Source of the DNA: Batillaria attramentaria
Taxonomy: Eukaryota; Mollusca; Gastropoda; Batillariidae
Direction: 5' to 3'
DNA: 64,000 nt
NCBI GenBank assembly: GCA_018292915.2
Contig: JACVVK020000169.1
Span: forward strand, 749,501-813,500
The notes under the pieces: generated by a model
What the model was told of the DNA's origin: nothing
The model's input: the letters and a program-made list of their open reading frames with translations, nothing else
Database searches by the model: none
Translations under genes and position numbers: made by a program
Part shown: piece by piece, positions 48,926-55,578 of the stretch
Layout: each line of letters opens with the position of its first letter
Position numbering within the stretch: the stretch's first letter is position 1

Positions 48926-50178
48926 TTTTGGGGGAGTATTGTAGTGTTGTCCCCCTTTTACCAGGTGGCAATAACTTGACTCCTGAGACCTTGTTCAAAA
49001 AGGTATCAGAGTAGCGTTTTCTTTAGCCAACTCAGTTTATCATCATGGCTGACTATGCTACAAGTTTATGTGGCGGGATGATTTGAACTGGAAGCGCGAC
49101 CGCTGCTTTGACAACTGGAAATTAATGTTCACTGCAACTATGGTAACACTCGCTTGGTCACAATGGCCGGGTGGAGTATTACTCAGGCGAAACGCTTGGA
49201 ATCTTCACGATTCAGGACTGACTGAGAAGAAGACTGCCGGAACTGTCTTTTATACCTACCGTGGCCGGAATGAAACTGCTCAGCTCAGCTCCTATAGGTA
49301 ATAGGGACTGCTGGCCGTTTTAAGCCGCCTAACGTCCCATCGTACTGTTTATAGATACTAAGGGTCTGCAAAAATGGAGTCGGGTTCAACATTTACGGCA
49401 TCATAATTATAGTCTACACAGAACAATTCGGAAACCTGAGGTTCCCCGGGAACAGGGGAGATTTTTAAAACTGTTTGTTTGGTGCACATTTTACACTATG
49501 ATGAGGTGGTAAAGTGTTCCTTAAGTGAGGGTGCTGTTGTGTTAGAAAATACATTCTTTCGTGAATTAATACGGCAGTGCTTCAGTTATGAAAACTATGC
49601 GGGTCAGTGCTGTTTCTTGTGCTCGACTTAAGGGTCACGGTGTTAGTTCAAAGATATCACAGACACTGAGATGTATTCATGTCAGTTATCCGATGCCGGT
49701 CATTGAAGGCTGATCTCAGTTAAACAATTGGATCAAATCACTTCAGTCTTGTTCAGTCTTCTAAACTTCAGAGAAGGTATACTAGTATATATCCCAAACT
49801 GTCATGCGTTCAATGTACGATAGCGTGTTTGTTTCTCGGCCGGTTTAACGGCACTGACTGATCTTATATAGTGGCCCGGCCTCTCGAACCTGTGCTCAGG
49901 CTCTCGATGACATGATTACGCCGGATTCAGTCAAGTTACTGTCGCTTCTGTAAGGGAGACCAGACCATACTGGTATTCAAGATGAGGCCGCCGTACTTCG
50001 TATTGCCGGAAAACTAAAAATGAACTGATCTCGATCCAAAATAGTCTTGAAACGGCTCATGGTGATTTCAAGCCGGTACGGCCGGTGTCCGGGTGCGCGG
50101 GCCGGCCCGGCGGGTGGTGCCGGTCAGCCTGTCCGTCAGTGTGTGACGGTGTGTATGTGATCACTGAGTGTGTGTGTG

Positions 50179-50182
50179 CCGG
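50179..50182. repeat. Target-site duplication CCGG, left
   Basis: CCGG immediately before TGTAG; matches 54680-54683. CCGG is a known Ginger1 target. Confidence 0.92.
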
Positions 50183-50413
50183 TGTAGCATCCGGTCCGGT
50201 CCCCCCTCTGAAGTAGTCCCCCGGGGGACCAATTCGTGGCAAAAACTGCTCTATAATGGTCCCCCCCTTAGACATCCAGCCTCGTTTTCGACTGGTCCCC
50301 CTGGGCGATTTTGGTCCCCCCTCGCATCCAAAATAGGCCCCCTCTCGAACTGGTCCCCCTCTTTTCTAACCAATGTAGAGCTATGTCAGTATTTATTTTT
50401 AACTTTATTGTTA
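50183..50413 (+). repeat. Ginger1 left terminal inverted repeat
   Basis: 231 bp, inverse copy of 54457-54679. Packed with about six GGTCCCC/GGGGACC motifs, including the palindrome GTCCCCCGGGGGAC, possible transposase-binding sites. Confidence 0.95.
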
Positions 50414-50659
50414 CAAAACTTTATTGTCCCCAAAAGCACAGGGCCATAGGAACATTTTTTTTTCTTTTTTTTTTCCCGATTTATGTGCTTGTTGTTATTT
50501 TTGTGTGTGTGAGATATATTTGTTTGGTTGTTGGTTCTTGTTTCTTTCAGTTGTTTTTTTGCATTGGTTCTTTTTTTTTTGTTTTTGTTTATGAGATGGT
50601 TGTACCGAATACTAAACATTATTACTAGAATTTCAAACAATAAATAAATAAGTCAATCA

Positions 50660-50691
<32 letters not shown>

Positions 50692-51283
50692 CCCCCCCCC
50701 CCCCACTCTCTATCTCTCTCTCTCTAGCAAAACCTGAAATAGACATTTACGTTCTTTGACAAGAAAAACTTTATTTCAAAAGGTATGTCCAGTCAAACTG
50801 TGTCAAAGAAACAAGAAATGAAACAAGAAACAGTTAATGAATAGCAAAGAGTTGCAACAGAAATTGTTAACCAGAGCGCTGTGCACTTTATAACGCAACA
50901 TAAATGTAAATTAATAAATTGTTAATCGCACATCTTGTCCTGAAATGAGCAAAATAATAACAATAGCAAAGTACAAAACAAACTTCTACCGTACTGTCTT
51001 TGCATGAAACGTCATCGAATGCATGAAAGTCCACATTTCCTGTCAATTTTTTTAAACTGGAAATAGCATTTAGAGAATAACATCAAAGACCAAGTATCTA
51101 ATATTTTCTATACAACGCCATAGAAAAATATTTCTTCAAAATTAAGTAAGTGTCCATGACATGAAAACTAGTTGCCACCTTTGGCTTTCAGCGTACTTCA
51201 AGTAGACAGTCAAGACTGAGTACCAGTGTCTCAAATCATGACGCTTGAAACAACAAAAACAGCAGAAGACTAACAGTTCTGGT
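50414..51283 (-). other. Ginger1 region between left TIR and transposase stop
   Basis: Low-complexity T-rich and CT-rich DNA (50663-50726) and AT-rich sequence; presumably the transposase 3' UTR. No gene seen. Confidence 0.55.
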
Positions 51284-51814
51284 CTAAGGAGTGACACAAA
51301 AAACAGGAGCAAAGTGATGTCCAAGATTCATTATATAAATTGCTCTGTCTGTTTTCAATGGGGCCGATTGCCAAACTGGCCCGTATTTCAGCCACCTAGG
51401 TTGTCGGCCTGGAGCCTCTCTTGTGAACACATACACGGGCGTGTCCAAGAGGGTGGCTGCAGCAAATATCTCAACCTCGGTGGCCCAAGTACGGTCGTTT
51501 CTCATGTTTGATGTCGCGACGTAATTTTCACGTGCGCTCGTTCCGTAGAAGCGTTTGTCATTCTTTTCAATCCAATCGCAAATGATATTTCGGAATTCCT
51601 TATATTTCGACTCAGTCCCCAAAACAACAAAGCTCACAGACCGGAAAAAACAATTCCCATCTCCTTTTACGCTAACGCTATCGAGAGGTGTAGCCGTAAT
51701 GTCAACTTCAACACTTTCCCTTGAGGGGTGCCGCCTGAAAAGTCTGGGGAAATTCAAACTGGAGGCCCGATCCTTTTGCCAGGCACCATCAACGGGGTGG
51801 AACTTCATTCTCAA
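51284..51814 (-). CDS. OTU-like cysteine protease domain, open frame of 176 codons
   Basis: The C-terminal part of the transposase remains open. OTU proteases cleave ubiquitin or similar chains. Seen: VKGDGNCFFRSVS (catalytic Asp/Cys loop), ATEVEIFAAATLLDTPVYVF, and LGHHFAPVF with the expected catalytic His near the end. The nearest upstream Met is at 51814, but the frame continues upstream into the repeat linker, so this is not a separate gene in origin. Confidence 0.85.
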   Translation of the reverse strand: MRMKFHPVDGAWQKDRASSLNFPRLFRRHPSRESVEVDITATPLDSVSVKGDGNCFFRSVSFVVLGTESKYKEFRNIICDWIEKNDKRFYGTSARENYVATSNMRNDRTWATEVEIFAAATLLDTPVYVFTREAPGRQPRWLKYGPVWQSAPLKTDRAIYIMNLGHHFAPVFCVTP

Positions 51815-52908
51815 TGGCGGCTGGCAAGAGGGGTCAGCCTGTGGATGATAGGAGGGGTCAGCCTGTGGAGCAGGGGAGGGGTCAGCCTGTGGATGATAGG
51901 AGGGGTCAGCCTGTGGATGATAGGAGGGGTCAGCCTGTGGAGCATGGGAGGGGTCAGCCTGTGGAGTATGGGAGGGTCAGCCTGTGGATGATAGGAGGGG
52001 TCAGCCTGTGGAGCATGGGAGGGGTCAGCCTGTGGATGATAGGAGGGGTCAGCCTGTGGAGCATGGGAGGGGTCAGCCTGTGGATGATAGGAGGGGTCAG
52101 CCTGTGGAGCATGGGAGGGGTCAGCGTTGTCCTGTGTACGATCATGGAACAATTTGACGTTGCTGATATTGTAGAGATTCTTCAGTATTTTCCCACTTTT
52201 AGTGTTCTTCAGTTGAAGTCGACCCTTCGGCAACACACTTATGACCTCATATGGCCCGACGAATCTTGGTGCCATCTTGCCTCCCATTCTGTGTACTCGT
52301 GCAGCATTGATGATTAAGACTTTGTCTCCGATGCGGAACCCGTGGTCATATGCACGCCTGCTGTCATAGTACTCTTTCTGCTTCTTCTGCGCCCTTGAAA
52401 TGTTTTCACCAATTTTGTTCTTGACTTCCTCGTGAATCCCCTTCATAGTGTCCATGATTTCTTCGTTCAGATCTTGCTCGTTGGCATCACCAGTGACGTC
52501 AAATGGTAGTTTTGCCTGCTCACCATACAATGCCAAAAAGGGTGAAAACTGTGTAGACTTGTGAACGGATGTTCGGTAGGCGAACAGGGCTGCTGGCAAG
52601 AGTTCATCCCAATCATCATTGTCTGTGATCTTTACCAAAGTGTCTTTGAGTGTCCTATTGTCCCTCTCCCGTTGGCCGTTCGTCTCAGGGTGGTAGGCCG
52701 AAGAAATGCGATGGTTGATATTGAAACGGTCGGTGAGAATATCAAGCGCAAAGTTAATGAACTCACGGCCTTGGTCAGTTATGAGGGAATCACAACGCGC
52801 CAAAGATGCAGATGGTTTCGTACATGAATCTGGCAACTTCCTCTGAACTCTTGCACGGGATGGCCTTGGCAACGGGAAACTTTGTAAAGTGGTCTGTGAG
52901 GGCAACAA
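51811..52908 (-). CDS. Integrase core (second Asp to GPY) and octapeptide linker, open frame
   Basis: 365-codon open stretch containing TDQGREF, NGQRERDNR, the RNase H-like C-terminal helices and RFVGPYEVI. It then enters the octapeptide repeats and shifts frame at about 51970, after which it reads PPMLHRLT-type peptide until it stops. Confidence 0.85.
   Translation of the reverse strand: MLPSQTTLQSFPLPRPSRARVQRKLPDSCTKPSASLARCDSLITDQGREFINFALDILTDRFNINHRISSAYHPETNGQRERDNRTLKDTLVKITDNDDWDELLPAALFAYRTSVHKSTQFSPFLALYGEQAKLPFDVTGDANEQDLNEEIMDTMKGIHEEVKNKIGENISRAQKKQKEYYDSRRAYDHGFRIGDKVLIINAARVHRMGGKMAPRFVGPYEVISVLPKGRLQLKNTKSGKILKNLYNISNVKLFHDRTQDNADPSHAPQADPSYHPQADPSHAPQADPSYHPQADPSHAPQADPSYHPQADPPILHRLTPPMLHRLTPPIIHRLTPPIIHRLTPPLLHRLTPPIIHRLTPLASRH
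51828..52130 (-). repeat. 24-bp coding minisatellite (octapeptide linker)
   Basis: About 12 units alternating two 8-residue versions (ADPSHAPQ and ADPSYHPQ on the minus strand), giving a 48-bp higher-order unit. One unit lacks a C (near 51970). Confidence 0.93.
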
Positions 52909-53114
52909 TGTACTGGTTACCTCTGTCAGTGACCTGCAAAGGTCCTATGATGTCCATTCCAACGAGGCTCCACTTCTTTTTGGGCACTGGGATGGGGGTG
53001 AAGCGGTGCTGCTGGCTTCTTTCTGCAAGCGTTCATGTTCTGGCACACACAGCATGATCTGCAGTAGTCTTCAACCTCCTGTTTCATTCCATGCCAGAAG
53101 TAACGCTCCAAGAC

Positions 53115-53472
53115 CTAGAGAGAAAAAAGAGTAATGAAATATTTATAAATACTATGTCTTAAAGATAACTGGTAGATAAACAGTGTGTGTGTGTGTGTGG
53201 GGGGGGGGGGGTGTGAGTGAGAGAGAGAGAGAGAGAGAGAGAGCCAGCAAAGGAAATGTCTTCAATCCGGAAAATGTCCGTTATATACCGAAGACATCGG
53301 CTATACCGGAAAATTTTACGTTATATACGGAGTCATCGGATATAACGTCCACCAGGACAAAAGTGGCCGCTATATCCGATGTGTTGGTTATACCAGACAT
53401 ACCAGAAACACACAAAACCTCGTTCCCATTCTAAAGCCTGTTAAAACTGGGAGTACAAAAACGGGTGCTCAC
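53115..53472 (-). other. Intron of the Ginger1 transposase
   Basis: 358 bp with donor gtgagc and acceptor ttttctctctag. Removal joins TYKK to VLERYFW exactly where integrases are continuous. Contains a GT/GA microsatellite (53181-53243) and two partly repeated blocks built of Ccggaaaa and ttatat motifs. Confidence 0.82.
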
Positions 53473-53738
53473 CTTCTTATAAGTCTTGTTCATCCCCAAA
53501 TGTCCTCCGCTCACATAGTTGTCATGAAACTCTTGCAATATCTCTGGAACCTGGTTCCTCTTTGCCACGAGGATTCCGTCGTGGTAGAGCACATCCTCTC
53601 GAATTGTGTATTTGCAGCAGTCTTTCTCAACTGTCTCTTTTTAACTTTAGTCACATCACGGTTTTTCCCCTTTCGCGGTCAGAGGGTAAGTGCCATTTTC
53701 AAATAGTTCAACACGTTGTCATACAGAGTGTCGTCCAT
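53473..53738 (-). pseudogene. Ginger1 transposase exon 1 (N-terminus and zinc-binding start)
   Basis: Starts MDDTLYDNVLNYLK and ends EFHDNYVSGGHLGMNKTYKK just before donor gtgagc. The frame changes about three times between 53700 and 53580, so it is not translatable as it stands. Confidence 0.8.
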
Positions 53739-53805
53739 GATGATAGTCAATGAAAAACGAAGACTGGTTGACGGAATGAATTGTCGTGTACTTATAATTA
53801 TAGGC

Positions 53806-53887
53806 ATGTTTGACACGAGTCACGTGACGTGTCAAGAAGCGTGGCGATGTTTGACACGAGTCACGTGACGTGTCAAGAAGCGTGGCG
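53806..53887 (-). promoter_or_regulatory. Two 41-bp direct repeats with CACGTG palindrome upstream of the transposase
   Basis: Units 53806-53846 and 53847-53887 each contain GACACGAGTCACGTGACGTG, a nearly palindromic motif around CACGTG, 70-150 bp before the transposase ATG. Possibly promoter elements. Confidence 0.5.
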
Positions 53888-53928
53888 ACCGTTTTCTCAT
53901 CCCACAAAAAAAAAAAAAAAGAGAAAAC

Positions 53929-54113
53929 AAATCTAAACTTTTAAAAGTGATTTAACTTCGTAGATTTGCCGTTCTATGTAGCCTATACTTTTGGTTTTTT
54001 AGTGGCGACCGTTTTCTCATCCCACAAAAAAAAAGAGAAAATAAAAAACAAAAGTATAGGCCACATAGAACGGCAAATCTACGAAGTTAAATCACTTTTA
54101 AAAGTTTAGATTT
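53929..54113. repeat. Long inverted repeat inside Ginger1 (65-bp arms)
   Basis: Arms 53929-53993 and 54049-54113 are near-perfect reverse complements with a 55-bp spacer. Lies upstream of the transposase ATG; a transcript would form a long hairpin. Confidence 0.92.
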
Positions 54114-54200
54114 GACACTGTAACCTTGACCCAGTTCAAGATCATCTTGAATAACATCTCTGTACAAAAATGAAAATAATTATACATATAACGAAAGAGG

Positions 54201-54201
<1 letters not shown>

Positions 54202-54284
<83 letters not shown>

Positions 54285-54352
54285 GTGCGTGCGTGCGTGA
54301 GTGAGTGTGCACGCGTGCGTGAGTGCGTGCATAATGTGTGTGTGTGTGTGTG
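54202..54352. repeat. (GT)n microsatellite inside Ginger1
   Basis: Long GT tract with GCGT interruptions, followed by a G/A-rich tract to 54418, near the right TIR. Confidence 0.95.
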
Positions 54353-54456
54353 TTTGAGAGATGGGGGGAGGAGAGAAAGTGTGGGGGCGAGAGAGAGGAG
54401 AGAGAGAGAGTGAGAGAGATCCAGAGTCACGTTTTCTACTGAGTTGACACACACTA

Positions 54457-54679
54457 TAACAATAAAGTTAAAAATAAATACTGACTACATTGGTTAGAAA
54501 AGAGGGGGACCACTTCGAGAGGGGGCCTATTTTGGATGCGAGGGGGGACCAAAATCGCCCAGGGGGACCAGTCGAAAACGAGGCTGGATGTCTAAGGGGG
54601 GACCATTATAGAGCAGTTTTTGCCACGAATTGGTCCCCCGGGGGACTACTTCAGAGGGGGGACCGCACCGGATCCTACA
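54457..54679 (-). repeat. Ginger1 right terminal inverted repeat
   Basis: 223 bp; lacks a 7-bp segment present in the left arm (near 50376-50383) and has one C fewer in a homopolymer. Otherwise nearly identical. Confidence 0.95.
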
Positions 54680-54683
54680 CCGG
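54680..54683. repeat. Target-site duplication CCGG, right
   Basis: CCGG immediately after CTACA, the partner of 50179-50182. Confidence 0.92.
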
Positions 54684-55444
54684 CACGGTATACAGTTGTA
54701 TCTCAGTCTTAGTGGACTCTGCGGCTCTCCCGCATCGTGGAGCCACTGAGTATCCGTTGATCGTGACGGTGACGACAGTCACTGGACGCCGCCGGACTGA
54801 CTGACAAGCCGGCGACTGACCCTGTCAAAACTGAACTGTGCTCTCTGCCGGGCGCCAGCTGAGAGGTTGAACTCGGTTGAAATCAGCCACGATCACCGGC
54901 GCCGCCGGGCCGGCGGTCCGGTGACCGACCAGCTAAGGCAAGGGGTGCAATTGCAGGCGAACGCAAAAATCTGTATCTCAGTTAATGGGTTCAGTTGTGT
55001 CCCATGGTTTACACTTGGGCAAACTGTCAACACTGACTGAAATGAGAACTTGACCTAAAACAACCGACCATTGAGCGCAGCGCTCACTCGCCGGATCGGT
55101 CTCACTGCGGCAGTGAGACGCCCGGGAACTGAATCTGTCAGTACACATTCTTCACACGCACGAAACCGGCCGCCTCGAAAGAAAATAACCAAATTTGTGT
55201 GTTCCCTGAAAACTGAGTTATTTTGTCAAACATGGGCTCTTTCTATTTACTGATTTGCTGTGGCGGATCCGCCGGTTCACTGGCTGGCAGTCAGTGCCAG
55301 TCACCGCTTCCAACAGATGGCCCCAACCATGGACCCTAAATACGTCCTTGCCCCAACCTATGAGCCAAAGAGGATTCATGCTTTAGTGACCTTAACCCCT
55401 GACCGTACCCGACCTACATACTGTATTTCCGGCAAGACGCAAGC
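54684..55444 (+). promoter_or_regulatory. HAAO upstream region, GC/CpG-rich
   Basis: The segment between the Ginger right end and the HAAO ATG is rich in CpG (especially 54760-54930), unlike the AT-rich introns, so it may hold the HAAO promoter. No TATA box or precise start can be fixed by eye. Confidence 0.35.
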
Positions 55445-55578
55445 ATGGCAGACGCTGAGAACGAGCAACCTGCGGCCAAAAAGCGCACATCGGTGTCCAC
55501 ACCCGTGCAGTACAGTACAGACAAATGGATCGAAGAGAACAAGAAGTTCTTTTTGCCTCCCGTCTGCAACAAGATGAT
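55445..55578 (+). CDS. HAAO: HAAO exon 1
   Basis: Encodes the start [16 protein letters not shown] through PPVCNKM plus two bases. Donor gtgcgt splits the second Met codon. The first ATG was chosen; it follows a stop-rich leader and gives a short charged N-terminal extension relative to the human protein. Confidence 0.95.

Larger units (their letters stand above)
45796..50178. other. Region upstream of the kinesin start
   Basis: Intergenic DNA between the divergent genes, left of the Ginger element. Includes a three-unit satellite (46454-47310), microsatellites, a palindromic element (48640-48925) and GC-rich sequence just before the transposon. No gene recognised. Confidence 0.6.
51284..53114 (-). 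pseudogene. Ginger1 transposase exon 2 (zinc finger, DD35E core, GPY, linker, OTU)
   Basis: Begins VLERYFWHGMKQEVEDYC straight after acceptor ttttctctctag and runs to a stop at 51284. Carries three single-base frameshifts but no obvious nonsense substitution. Confidence 0.88.
51284..53738 (-). pseudogene. Ginger1 transposase: Gypsy-like integrase fused to OTU cysteine protease, frameshifted
   Basis: Reading on the minus strand: an N-terminal segment with a TYP motif (from ATG at 53738), an HHCC zinc-binding domain (HDNYVSGGHLG, then CRSCCVCQ), integrase core with D at 52954 (GMDIIGPL), D at 52776 (TDQGREF) and E at 52668 (NGQRERDNR) in DD35E spacing, a GPY motif (52257), an octapeptide-repeat linker (ADPSHAPQ/ADPSYHPQ, about 52128-51828), and an OTU domain with GDGNC (Cys at 51652) and a candidate His (HHFAPV, 51319). 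One intron (53115-53472). Breaks: several small indels in exon 1, +1 in a G5 run (52994-52998), +1 near 52795, and -1 near 51970 in the linker. The enzyme would cut and paste the element; the OTU role is unknown. Confidence 0.92.
50183..54679 (-). mobile_element. Full-length Ginger1 DNA transposon (4497 bp) with OTU-protease-type transposase
   Basis: Ends TGTAG...CTACA form inverted repeats (50183-50413 and 54457-54679), and the element is flanked by the 4-bp duplication CCGG (50179-50182, 54680-54683). CCGG-specific duplications, TIRs of 40-270 bp, a Gypsy-integrase-like transposase with GPY motif and a C-terminal OTU or Ulp1 protease are the published definition of Ginger1. All these traits are visible here. 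The arms differ by about three substitutions, one C-run length change and one 7-bp indel, suggesting a fairly recent insertion. It sits between the divergent kinesin and HAAO genes. Confidence 0.95.

Noticed and set aside
49029..49314. Plus-strand open frames around 49068-49301
   Set aside because: No recognisable motif, short, and the nearest ATG frame stops early; not enough to call a gene.
51814..52317. Plus-strand open frame rich in RGQPVDD/GGVSLW repeats
   Set aside because: It is the opposite strand of the octapeptide linker of the minus-strand transposase; the minisatellite is open in several frames.
50179..54683. First considered a Ty3/Gypsy retrotransposon or a domesticated GIN1-like host gene
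   Set aside because: No reverse transcriptase, RNase H or LTRs; CCGG duplication, TIRs, intron and OTU domain fit Ginger1, and the frameshifts argue against a functional host gene.
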